DNA of 12,827 nucleotides, taken from positions 1 to 12,827 of the forward strand of contig RGBZ01000018.1 of NCBI GenBank assembly GCA_009919365.1, read 5' to 3'. The notes under the pieces are model-generated. The model had not been told where the DNA came from. It did no database searches and saw only the letters and a program-made list of their open reading frames with translations. The translations under genes were made by a program, and so were the position numbers. Every line of letters starts with the position of its first letter. Positions within the stretch are counted from its first letter, which is position 1. Of this stretch, positions 1 through 6,706 are shown piece by piece. The stretch is from a bacterium. GTDB taxonomy: Bacteria > Chloroflexota > Limnocylindria > Limnocylindrales > Limnocylindraceae.

Positions 1-2091
1 CAGTGGGACGAGCGCGGGTGCAAGCACGAGGAGTCGCACAACCTCGCGATCAGTCGGAATCCGTGCGTGTCGCTGCAAGAGCAGGTCGCCGATGGGAAGT
101 GGTCCGGCAACAACTTCGCAGAGGAGCACGACCCGACCGCGGCGATAGAGCACCGCATCCACCGCGTCGTAGGCGTCGTGGTCCGAGCGATGACGGAGCG
201 GGGGCGACGAATCAATCGGGTCAAGGGTGGTGCGCGCGCCGAGCGTTCGGCCGGCGACAACGGTTGACGCTCGTGCTGGGGCCACCGCAACATGGAGGCC
301 CATACGCGGACCCAACTCCAGCAGGCCCGCAATGGCCGTCAGGCGCTCCTCCTCAATGGCGGCCATGGTGGTGCGTGGACGGCGGATGCCATCGACCGTG
401 CTCGTGTACGCATCCAGAAGTGCGCTACGCATCTCGGAGCTAATGCCGACGGGATCGGCATCAAGGGCGATAAGCGCCTCGTCAACGCCCTCTCCCGCTT
501 CTAGTGCGGCAACCAGCGCAAATGCATCTGCATCGGCGCGGTCGGTGGCTGGGGTTGCCAGTCGCTCACGCTCAGCCCGACCTTCGACAAAGATGCGACC
601 CTCAGCCACGGCGATAAGTTGATCAAAGGATCCGGCGGGGCGAAGCTTCGCGTGAAGATCAGCAGCGCCCCTCAGCTCATCGGCGAACGCTGCGGCATCG
701 AGAAGCTCCCCCGTTGCATGTGCAGCGCGGGCGCGGGCGGCGGCGTATGCAGGGAGGAGTTGTAGTGGCGTAACGGGCTCGCCGTGAGCGACTACAAGGT
801 CGCTTAGGAGTGCGATCTGACTACGAGGCTGAAGCCCCTTGACCCCTGGCTCACCCAAACGAACGCTGACGGTGAGCCCCGGGGTGCGATCGTCGTCAAG
901 GCGCCGGGTAACCGCACACGAACCGCCCGCAAGGCTGATCGCGGTCATGACGCCCGCCAACTGTTCAGTATGATCGTCAAGTTCAAACACAAGGAGCGGG
1001 TCGTTACGCATCAGCGGATTCATTGCGACAAGGAGGCGTGCTAAGGCGGATGCGATCGTCACGGCATCGTTTGATTGCAGCGCGACAAGTAGCGGGTCGC
1101 TGTCACTCTGCTCACTAACCCACCGAGCGGCGATCGTTCGATCACTGCGTTCATCGGCGCTACCACCCACGATGACGCGCAGGAGTGCAACGCTCAACGT
1201 TGGGGTACGCGCAACGAGGGTCGCCAACGACGTACGCGCAGCCACGCCACCACGCACAACGATTGCACCGCTCCCCGGATACGTGAGCGCTGCGAGGTCG
1301 CCACTCATGGTGACCTGCGGCATAACTGGCTGCGACGTCAGGTACGTTCGTCGGCGCGCATCAATCGCATCAAGGAGTGCCTGCCACGGTGCCACCTCCC
1401 ACCAGGTTCGCCCGGCACGCTGCGGCCGAGCCATCACCTCCGCCGCCTCAGCTACGGTGAGTCGCAGCGCCCCGAGCATCACCGAGTTCTCACTCGAACG
1501 CTCCAAGAGGCTGCTCAAGGCATCAAGTGCACGTAACTGTCGGGTACTCCAGCGCGCCGAAGCTCCATCAGCCGCGCCGGCAAATCGGCGATCAATACGA
1601 GCGCGAACTGCTGGCTCAAGGCGCACGGCGGAGGCAACCTCGTTAGGGAGCATCGCTGCAGCATCACCACCACGCCGTCCTAACGCGCGGCAGGCGGCGC
1701 AGGTGGCGCGGCGCGCAGTTGGTCGCCCGCGCTCCTGGTCTGCGTCGAGTGCCTCCTCCCAACGCCACGCGGCAACACGAACCGCCTGTCCGCATGCAGC
1801 ACAGCTGCTCTGCCATCCCGTGTCGAGCGCCTCAGATGCCGCAGCCAATAGCTCCGCCGCGGCCGCCTCGTAGGCGCGTACCGTTGGTGGCCGAAGCTCG
1901 GCGGCAATCGTCCACTCGTCTATCGCATCGCGCGCGTGCAGGACGCTGCGGAACTGACGGTGCGCACTCGCCAGCGCCACGGCACAACTACGTGCGGTGA
2001 GGTCAACCGTTAGTTGGTCGCGTGATGATCCAACGGAGCTCGTAGCGAAGGGGGCGAGCGCGGCGGTGAGTCGGGTGGCGCTGCGATCCAC
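1..2091 (-). CDS. Degenerate DNA methyltransferase-like protein with zinc ribbon (3' end off window)
   Basis: One uninterrupted minus-strand frame of 697 codons runs from a GTG at 2091 off the left edge. GGAGG lies 8 bases upstream of the GTG. The layout resembles a Chloroflexota DNA methyltransferase family I recall: a SAM-binding start, a zinc ribbon, a second methyltransferase half and a C-terminal nuclease-like part. Residues 13-23 (APFATSSVGSS) sit where motif I (DPFxGxGT) would be, and TVDLTARSCAVAL (28-40) where GVDxNPxAVxxA would be. CxxC pairs at 97-100 and 131-134 form a probable zinc ribbon. STRQLRALDALSSLLE (182-197) and APWQAL (234-239) resemble conserved family segments. The expected DPPY at about 275-285 is replaced by residues around RGGV. 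Near the C-terminus, D645 and E659 sit in a hydrophobic nuclease-like pattern. It is 25 bases downstream of the TPR gene and probably cotranscribed. The frame is intact, so it is probably a protein that lost catalysis, not a pseudogene. Coding status is well supported; family is moderate; function is unknown. Confidence 0.72.
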   Translation of the reverse strand, partial: MDRSATRLTAALAPFATSSVGSSRDQLTVDLTARSCAVALASAHRQFRSVLHARDAIDEWTIAAELRPPTVRAYEAAAAELLAAASEALDTGWQSSCAACGQAVRVAAWRWEEALDADQERGRPTARRATCAACRALGRRGGDAAAMLPNEVASAVRLEPAVRARIDRRFAGAADGASARWSTRQLRALDALSSLLERSSENSVMLGALRLTVAEAAEVMARPQRAGRTWWEVAPWQALLDAIDARRRTYLTSQPVMPQVTMSGDLAALTYPGSGAIVVRGGVAARTSLATLVARTPTLSVALLRVIVGGSADERSDRTIAARWVSEQSDSDPLLVALQSNDAVTIASALARLLVAMNPLMRNDPLLVFELDDHTEQLAGVMTAISLAGGSCAVTRRLDDDRTPGLTVSVRLGEPGVKGLQPRSQIALLSDLVVAHGEPVTPLQLLPAYAAARARAAHATGELLDAAAFADELRGAADLHAKLRPAGSFDQLIAVAEGRIFVEGRAERERLATPATDRADADAFALVAALEAGEGVDEALIALDADPVGISSEMRSALLDAYTSTVDGIRRPRTTMAAIEEERLTAIAGLLELGPRMGLHVAVAPARASTVVAGRTLGARTTLDPIDSSPPLRHRSDHDAYDAVDAVLYRRGRVVLLCEVVAGPLPIGDLLLQRHARIPTDREVVRLLVLAPALVPL

Positions 2092-2099
2092 GTGAACGC

Positions 2100-2104
2100 C
2101 CTCC
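2100..2104 (-). promoter_or_regulatory. Ribosome binding site deciding the GTG start at 2091
   Basis: The minus strand reads GGAGG here, 8 bases before the GTG at 2091. It is the only strong Shine-Dalgarno match near the start of the left-hand gene. It lies just after the TAG of the TPR gene, which supports translation from a shared mRNA. Confidence 0.6.
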
Positions 2105-2116
2105 GCCTACGTTCAA

Positions 2117-3022
2117 CTAATCGTCGTTGTTACTGCTGCCAGCCTCTTCGCTCTCAGGAAGGAACGCGTCATCGGAGGTCTTCTCTGGTGGCTCGACGCT
2201 GGGTCGCTCTGCGACAGGCGCCTCCTCGTCGTACGAGTCTTCATCATCGTCGCTGAAGCCCTCGTCATCACGGAAGAATGAGCCCTTTGTGTATGGGCGC
2301 TCGTCGCTGGTGCGCGTGGCGGTTGGGAAGGAGACCTTGCCAACATTCCCCGCGCTGACATGCTCTTCGCGAATGATCACGCGAATGTCGCCCCCGCTGA
2401 TTGAAGTGATCCCAGAGGTGTAGGTGTTGCCGTCGCCGATCAGCTTGACGAGTCGTGCTGCGATGCGTGGCTCGACCCGGCCAATCTCGACGCCGTTTGC
2501 CTTGGCGATCAGACGATTGCCGAGCACGATCAGCTCAACCGAGTCACCAGGATTCACCTGAGCGAGCGTTCCGGCATCGGCAACATTCGTGAGGGCCGCG
2601 AACCCCGTCGTGCCCGCCTCTTGGATGAAGATGCCAGCGGGCGTCGTTGCCCCTTCGGTGCTGGCGGTGGTCTTCTTGCCGACCTGCTTGATCAGTCCCT
2701 TGAGGCGCTCAAGATTGCGCTCGGCAATACGGTTGAGCGGGTCGAGGGCGAGGGTTGCCTGATACTCCCTCTTTGAGCCGGCGAGGTCGCCCTGCTCCCA
2801 GAGGCACTTGGCGAGACGGTTCTGTGCCTCGACGCGCTCCTCGACCTTAATGGTGTCGCCGAGGGCGAGGATTGCCGTGTTCGCTTCGCTCGCATCCTTC
2901 CAGCGTCCTTCGGAGGCAGCTTTCAGCGCAATGTCGGCCTGCTCTTTGGCGGTGCGGCTCGGCTTCTGGGTGGATGGGGTCTCGTTGGCGAGGGTCACGG
3001 GCTCCTCCTCAATAAAACGCAT
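2117..3022 (-). CDS. TPR protein with HIRAN-like beta domain and acidic tail
   Basis: A 301-residue soluble protein. Residues about 24-112 form helical pairs typical of tetratricopeptide repeats (EGRWKDASEANTAILAL, then EQGDLAGSKREYQATLALDP), a protein-binding scaffold. Residues about 130-222 are beta-rich: a PGDSVELIVLGNRLIAK segment, then GVEIGRVEPRIAARLVKLI, then DIRVIIRE. This order resembles HIRAN domains, which bind DNA ends, but the match is by eye only. A conserved-looking SFP/RPYTKGSFFR stretch (231-251) precedes a tail very rich in Asp and Glu (252-301), probably disordered. I recall similar TPR proteins from Chloroflexota. Start: the ATG at 3022 has only a distant G-run upstream. 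A GTG at 2998 has GGAGG 5 bases before it and may be the true start, giving 293 residues. It follows the membrane-protein gene by 47 bases and precedes the methyltransferase-like gene by 25. The TPR call is fairly sure; the biochemical role is unknown. Confidence 0.8.
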   Translation of the reverse strand: MRFIEEEPVTLANETPSTQKPSRTAKEQADIALKAASEGRWKDASEANTAILALGDTIKVEERVEAQNRLAKCLWEQGDLAGSKREYQATLALDPLNRIAERNLERLKGLIKQVGKKTTASTEGATTPAGIFIQEAGTTGFAALTNVADAGTLAQVNPGDSVELIVLGNRLIAKANGVEIGRVEPRIAARLVKLIGDGNTYTSGITSISGGDIRVIIREEHVSAGNVGKVSFPTATRTSDERPYTKGSFFRDDEGFSDDDEDSYDEEAPVAERPSVEPPEKTSDDAFLPESEEAGSSNNDD

Positions 3023-3044
3023 GCGGGCTGTTGCCCCCCGCTCT

Positions 3045-3055
3045 GCTGTTGCGGA
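3045..3055 (-). repeat. 11-base motif shared by two upstream regions (also 8962-8972)
   Basis: TCCGCAACAGC occurs on the minus strand at 3055-3045, upstream of the TPR gene, and again at 8972-8962, upstream of fabG. A second CAACAG follows close by in both places. This may be chance; it could also be a shared leader or binding motif. Confidence 0.2.
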
Positions 3056-3069
3056 AGGATAGCCGATCG

Positions 3070-3966
3070 CTAGCGACCGACCCCGATCCAGAGAAGGGCG
3101 ACCCCTGTGGCGAGCGTGAGTGCGAGGATTTCGAAGATCAGGCGGGGATCGCGTCGCTCCCCTTCGGGGGTCGCCGCCCAGATCTCGCGGGCATAGAAGA
3201 GGACGGCGAGGCCTGCTGGCCCAGCGAGCCGCGCTACACCGACGGAGGCGAAGAGGATGGAGGCGGCACCGTTCAAGGCGGCTGCACCGAGCGCATCACG
3301 CACGACCGCGGAGGTTCGTTCACGCCGAAGGCGTGACATGCCTGCGGCAAGGAGGGCCGCCACGATGGCACTTCCGATTCCCACCGCGAGAATGGCGAGT
3401 GGCCCCACCGGGTCGGGGCGTGCCGACGGAGTGCCGGGGAGCGTCACTATTCCTGGCACCAGGGCTGAGATGCCGATCGAGGCGGCGAAGAGGACCAGGG
3501 TGAAGACGGCCAGGCTGACCACGCGATCGCGGTGGAGTGATCCATCGCTGCTGCGACGCAGGCGGAGCTCCCACTCGATTACGGCGCGCAAGATGCCGAT
3601 CCCTGCGGTGATTGCAATCACGGCGGCGATCCCCGTGGGGACTAGTCGCACCACGCCAGCGATGGCGAGAGCGATCAGGCCACCAAGCACCACTTCAACG
3701 CCAACGGGTAGGTCTCGCACCTCGGCACGACGGACGGCGTCAACACCGACCGCACCGAGCAGGGCAGCGCCGGCGCCAGCCAAGACGGTGCCTGCACCGG
3801 TCGCGAAATGGGCGACGCCTGCCGCGACGGCAACGGCAACGATCGTCTCCGCCCAGGGGCGCGAGACCTCGACCTCGCCAAACTCGGCCGCCGTATCGGT
3901 GAGGGCGGCAAGGCGCGTTGTGGCGAGGGAGCGGGCGCGACGACGGGCCGATGTCGATTGGCTCAT
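3070..3966 (-). CDS. Polytopic membrane protein of unknown function
   Basis: A 298-residue protein with about eight hydrophobic segments, roughly at 39-56, 58-77, 88-108, 111-131, 149-170, 187-209, 226-256 and 276-296, joined by short Arg-rich loops such as RLRLRRSSDGSLHRDR (134-149) and SRLRRERTSAVVR (211-223). The N-terminal 35 residues are basic then mildly acidic, with no signal peptide. I do not recognise a family and see no transport or catalytic motif. The frame stays open upstream to 4149, but the ATG at 3966 is chosen. The longer form would run antisense into the plus-strand gene at 4048, its extra residues look random, and a possible -10 element lies 6 bases before this ATG. There is no Shine-Dalgarno sequence, which would fit a leaderless mRNA. 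It is the first gene of the probable unit with the TPR and methyltransferase-like genes. Confidence 0.72.
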   Translation of the reverse strand: MSQSTSARRRARSLATTRLAALTDTAAEFGEVEVSRPWAETIVAVAVAAGVAHFATGAGTVLAGAGAALLGAVGVDAVRRAEVRDLPVGVEVVLGGLIALAIAGVVRLVPTGIAAVIAITAGIGILRAVIEWELRLRRSSDGSLHRDRVVSLAVFTLVLFAASIGISALVPGIVTLPGTPSARPDPVGPLAILAVGIGSAIVAALLAAGMSRLRRERTSAVVRDALGAAALNGAASILFASVGVARLAGPAGLAVLFYAREIWAATPEGERRDPRLIFEILALTLATGVALLWIGVGR

Positions 3967-3972
3967 AGCGTC

Positions 3973-3978
3973 AGGGTA
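3973..3978 (-). promoter_or_regulatory. Candidate -10 element for a leaderless transcript of the membrane-protein gene
   Basis: The minus strand reads TACCCT, matching the TANNNT pattern of minimal -10 elements, ending 6 bases before the ATG at 3966. That spacing would place transcription start at or next to the A of the ATG. No ribosome binding site is seen before the gene, and no convincing -35 box. Such hexamers are common by chance in any DNA. Confidence 0.28.
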
Positions 3979-3999
3979 GCGCGCGCAGGGGCTCCCGCG

Positions 4000-4005
4000 T
4001 AGACT
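4000..4005 (+). promoter_or_regulatory. Candidate -10 element for the plus-strand metal-transport operon
   Basis: TAGACT (TANNNT) lies 42 bases before the ATG at 4048, which would leave a leader of about 35 bases containing the GGAGG ribosome binding site. No clear -35 box is seen about 17 bases upstream. It is the only -10-like hexamer I noticed in the 81-base divergent gap for this direction, and the leader is too short for an M-box Mg2+ riboswitch. Confidence 0.25.
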
Positions 4006-4037
4006 CCTCGTGACCGCAGGAGCCGGCGCACAGCATT

Positions 4038-4042
4038 GGAGG
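4038..4042 (+). promoter_or_regulatory. Ribosome binding site deciding the ATG start at 4048
   Basis: GGAGG lies 5 bases before the ATG at 4048. The in-frame TTG at 4036 overlaps this element and so is not the start. Confidence 0.7.
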
Positions 4043-4047
4043 GCAGC

Positions 4048-5424
4048 ATGCTCCACCTCTCTCGACTCATTGGGCGACCGGTACTCGACAGCGGTGCCGA
4101 CGTGATCGGCGTCATTGACGATCTGATCGCCGCCGTCGGCACTAGCCACCCCCCAATCACCGGGCTCGTGGTCCGAACCGGACGACGCCGCATCTATCTG
4201 GGCTGGAGCAGTGTGGAGCGCATGGATGCCGCGGGCGCAACCATCTTGGCGACGCGCGTCAACATCAGCCGCTTCCGCCGCCGTGACGATGAGATTCTGC
4301 TGAGGGGCGACCTGCTCGATAAGCAGATCGTGGACATCGACGGTCGCAAGGTGGTGCGGGCCAATGACGTGATCCTTGACTTTGTTGAAGGGGCAATGCG
4401 CCTCGTCGCGGTTGACGTGGGCACCGCCGGGCTTCTGCGCCGCCTCGGCCTTCCAGACAGCTGGGTTGACCGACTCTCTGGCGAGCAGTCGCGCGTGGAT
4501 TCATACATTGACTGGGAAGATGTTGATCCGCTCGGCTCCACCATTGCGAGTGTTCGACTCCGCGTGCCGCACGCCGGTCTCTCGGAACTTCACCCAGCCG
4601 ACCTGGCAACAATCGTCGACCAACTCACGCCGCGCGACCGTGCCGAAATCTTCAACACCCTCGACGAAGAGGTTGCCGCCGAGGCGCTCGAAGAGCTGGA
4701 ACCAGAGACGCGAACCGACCTGCTCGAAGACCTCGAGCCAGAGCGCGCCGCCGATCTGCTGGAAGAGATGAGCCCCGATGAGGCGGCCGACGCAGTCGCT
4801 GAGCTCTCACCGCTGAGCCGCAAGGAGATCTTGCGCCTGATGACGAAAGAGGAGCGCGACGACGTGCAGGAGCTGCTTGCGCATCCAGAGAAGAGCGCCG
4901 GCGGACTCATGACGACTGAGCATGTGGCGTTGCGTCCGCAGGCGACCGTCGCTGAGGCCCTCGCCGCAATTCGTCGCCACAAGCCCGACGCCGAAGTGGC
5001 GTTCGCCGTGTACGTGGTTGATGGCAAGCGACGTCTCCTGGGCGAGGTGTCGCTGCGCGACCTTGTCCTTGCCGCTCCCGCCACGCCGGTGAGCGAACTA
5101 ATGGAAGATGAGCCGGTCGCTGTGGAGCTACTCGCCCATTCGGACGAGGTTGCCCGTGTCGTGACGCGCTACGGCCTGGTTGCCGTGCCAGTCGTTGACC
5201 AGTCCCATCGCCTCATGGGCGTCATCACCGTAAGCGACGCACTCTGGGATGTGCTCCCTGAAGAGTGGCGCCGCGAGATGCCGCGACGCCTCCATGCCGA
5301 CAGCATCGCCGCCGCGGGGGCGCAAGAGCTCCCAGCGCGCTCAGCAACGAAGCGCGGCGCAAAGGCGGCAGCCAAGCCACGGAAGTCGACACCACGCAAG
5401 AAGAGTGCGGCGAAGCGTGGCTAG
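4048..5424 (+). CDS. PRC-barrel / MgtE N-terminal / CBS-pair protein without the MgtE channel
   Basis: A 458-residue cytoplasmic protein built from sensor parts of Mg2+ transport. Two PRC-barrel-like segments come first: LSRLIGRPVLDSGADVIGVI (4-23 onward) and GDLLDKQIVDIDGRKVVRA (87-105 onward). Residues about 177-282 are an MgtE_N superhelical domain, with repeats such as ADLATIVDQL, LEELEPETRTDLLEDLEPE and MSPDEAADAVAELSP, and the GGLMTTEHV segment that joins it to the CBS domains. Residues about 286-405 are a CBS pair (TVAEALAAIR..., AVPVVDQSHRLMGVITVSDAL). The C-terminal 30 residues are rich in Lys, Arg and Ala. The family's five-helix channel domain is absent. In MgtE, the N and CBS domains bind Mg2+ and gate the pore. 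The downstream Nramp-like gene overlaps this one, so this protein probably senses Mg2+ for that transporter. Domain calls are confident; the regulatory role is inferred. Confidence 0.9.
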   Translation: MLHLSRLIGRPVLDSGADVIGVIDDLIAAVGTSHPPITGLVVRTGRRRIYLGWSSVERMDAAGATILATRVNISRFRRRDDEILLRGDLLDKQIVDIDGRKVVRANDVILDFVEGAMRLVAVDVGTAGLLRRLGLPDSWVDRLSGEQSRVDSYIDWEDVDPLGSTIASVRLRVPHAGLSELHPADLATIVDQLTPRDRAEIFNTLDEEVAAEALEELEPETRTDLLEDLEPERAADLLEEMSPDEAADAVAELSPLSRKEILRLMTKEERDDVQELLAHPEKSAGGLMTTEHVALRPQATVAEALAAIRRHKPDAEVAFAVYVVDGKRRLLGEVSLRDLVLAAPATPVSELMEDEPVAVELLAHSDEVARVVTRYGLVAVPVVDQSHRLMGVITVSDALWDVLPEEWRREMPRRLHADSIAAAGAQELPARSATKRGAKAAAKPRKSTPRKKSAAKRG

Positions 5425-6682
5425 CCTTCGCCTGCGCGAGATCTTTCGCCGTCGACGTGGTCCGCTCGCCTTCCTGGCGGTCGTAGGGCCTGGCCTGATC
5501 GCCGGCGTAGCTGGAAACGACGCAGGCGGTATCACGACCTACGCCACCCTTGGCTCGCAGACTGGCTTGCGTTTCTTGTGGATCTTGCCGCTCACCGCAC
5601 TCCTTCTTGCCCTGGTGCAAGAGTCGGTTGCACGCCTTGGCGTGGTGACCGGACAGGGTCTCTCCGACCTGATTCGCGAGCGTTTCGGTGTGCGCTGGGC
5701 ACTCTTTGCCATGGTGGTGCTGCTGCTAGCGAACCTCGCGAACACAGTGGCCAATGTTGCAGGGGCCGCATCCGCGATGGCGATCTTCAACGTGCCGATC
5801 CTACTCACCGCCCCTCTCTCCGCTCTCATCGTCTGGCTGCTCGTTGTCTACGGCAGTTATCGCAGCGTTGAACGGATCTTCCTGGCGCTCACCGCAGTCT
5901 TCTTGGCCTACATCGCTGCCGCACTCTTGGCGAATCCGAACTGGGCGGCGGTGGCCTCATCGCTCACCACGCCAAGCCTTGCCGGCGTCTCCGGAGCTGA
6001 GATGCTCCTTCTCGTCGCAGTGGTCGGCACAACGGTGACGCCGTACATGCAGTTTTATCTGCAGTCTGCCGTCGCCGAGAAAGGGATCGGCGTGGAGGAG
6101 CTCGGTGCTGCGCGCGCCGACGCGATCCTTGGCTCAATCTGGACGAACTTTATCGCCGCCTGTGTGGTGATCGCCACGGCGGTCGCCCTCGGCTCGCTGG
6201 GGAAGCCGATCGGTTCGGCGGCGGAGGCGGCGGTCGCCTTAGAGCCGCTCGCCGGCGAGTTTTCGAAGATCCTCTTCGGTGCCGGCCTCTTTGGGGCGAG
6301 CCTTCTGGCTATGGCGATCATGCCGCTCACCACTGCATTCGCCCTCGCTGAGGCGTTCGGCTTCGAATCTGGTGTCGATAAGCGCCTGCGCGAAGCGCCG
6401 ATCTTCTACGGCATCTTCACTGCAATCTTGGCTGTCGGCGCGATCGTCGTGATGCTCCCTGGGCTGAACCCGATCGGCGCGATCATTAGCAGCCAGTATC
6501 TGCAGGGGCTCTTCCTGCCGATCGTGCTCGCCTTCATCGTGAAGCTCACGAGCAGCAGGTCGCTCCTTGGTGAGCACACCTCACCGCGCTGGCTGCGCCT
6601 GGTCGGCTGGGGAGCCGTGGCCATCCTCGCCGTCCTGAACGCGGGGATCGTCTTGATCAACGTTCTCGGCCTCGCCGCCTAA
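5417..6682 (+). CDS. Nramp-family divalent metal transporter, probably Mg2+-type
   Basis: A 421-residue integral membrane protein with about eleven hydrophobic segments, the size of SLC11/Nramp carriers (MntH type). TM1 carries GPGLIAGVAGNDAGGITTYA (24-43), where canonical proteins have DPGN: Asp35 is kept, Pro becomes Ala and Asn becomes Gly38. TM6 carries VVGTTVTPYMQFYLQSAV (202-219), where canonical proteins have MPH: Met becomes Thr208 and His becomes Tyr210. That Met selects for Mn/Fe, and its absence is a feature of Nramp-related Mg2+ transporters. The start is GTG at 5417, overlapping the stop of the MgtE_N-CBS gene by 8 bases. A GTG at 5405 in the same frame is possible, and no strong ribosome binding site favours either, so translation is probably coupled. 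The frame is open back to 5249, but those residues are Arg/Ser-rich and lie inside the upstream gene. Family is certain; Mg2+ as substrate is inferred. Confidence 0.92.
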   Translation: MASLRLREIFRRRRGPLAFLAVVGPGLIAGVAGNDAGGITTYATLGSQTGLRFLWILPLTALLLALVQESVARLGVVTGQGLSDLIRERFGVRWALFAMVVLLLANLANTVANVAGAASAMAIFNVPILLTAPLSALIVWLLVVYGSYRSVERIFLALTAVFLAYIAAALLANPNWAAVASSLTTPSLAGVSGAEMLLLVAVVGTTVTPYMQFYLQSAVAEKGIGVEELGAARADAILGSIWTNFIAACVVIATAVALGSLGKPIGSAAEAAVALEPLAGEFSKILFGAGLFGASLLAMAIMPLTTAFALAEAFGFESGVDKRLREAPIFYGIFTAILAVGAIVVMLPGLNPIGAIISSQYLQGLFLPIVLAFIVKLTSSRSLLGEHTSPRWLRLVGWGAVAILAVLNAGIVLINVLGLAA

Positions 6683-6684
6683 AC

Positions 6685-6706
6685 GCGCCGTTCCGCGCTA
6701 CGGCGC
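6685..6706. terminator. Hairpin between convergent genes, possible two-way terminator
   Basis: GCGCCGT (6685-6691) and ACGGCGC (6700-6706) form a perfect 7-base-pair stem around an 8-base loop. It begins 2 bases after the TAA of the Nramp gene and contains the TAG of the LCP gene (6698-6700). No U-run follows on the plus strand; on the minus strand a short TTT follows. Position and symmetry suit a shared terminator for both units, but without a U-tract it could be only a structure. Confidence 0.45.

Noticed and set aside
1172..1873. Plus-strand open frame of 233 codons
   Set aside because: It lies antisense to the left-hand minus gene, is very rich in Ala, Arg and Ser with no motif, and the minus frame has domain-like segments and a ribosome binding site.
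2092..2116. Terminator between the TPR and methyltransferase-like genes
   Set aside because: The 25-base gap holds a ribosome binding site and no stem-loop.
3257..3979. Plus-strand open frame of 240 codons
   Set aside because: It is antisense to the membrane-protein gene and its product is low-complexity Ala/Arg/Thr/Pro, typical of a shadow frame in G+C-rich DNA.
3967..4047. M-box Mg2+ riboswitch before the metal-transport operon
   Set aside because: The gap is 81 bases, shorter than an M-box plus an expression platform, and I see no matching helices.
3967..4149. N-terminal extension of the membrane protein from 4149
   Set aside because: It would overlap the plus-strand gene antisense, its residues look random, and the ATG at 3966 fits the gene boundary and promoter.
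5249..5416. N-terminal extension of the Nramp protein from 5249
   Set aside because: It overlaps the coding end of the MgtE_N-CBS gene in another frame, and its Arg/Ser-rich residues do not resemble an Nramp N-terminus.
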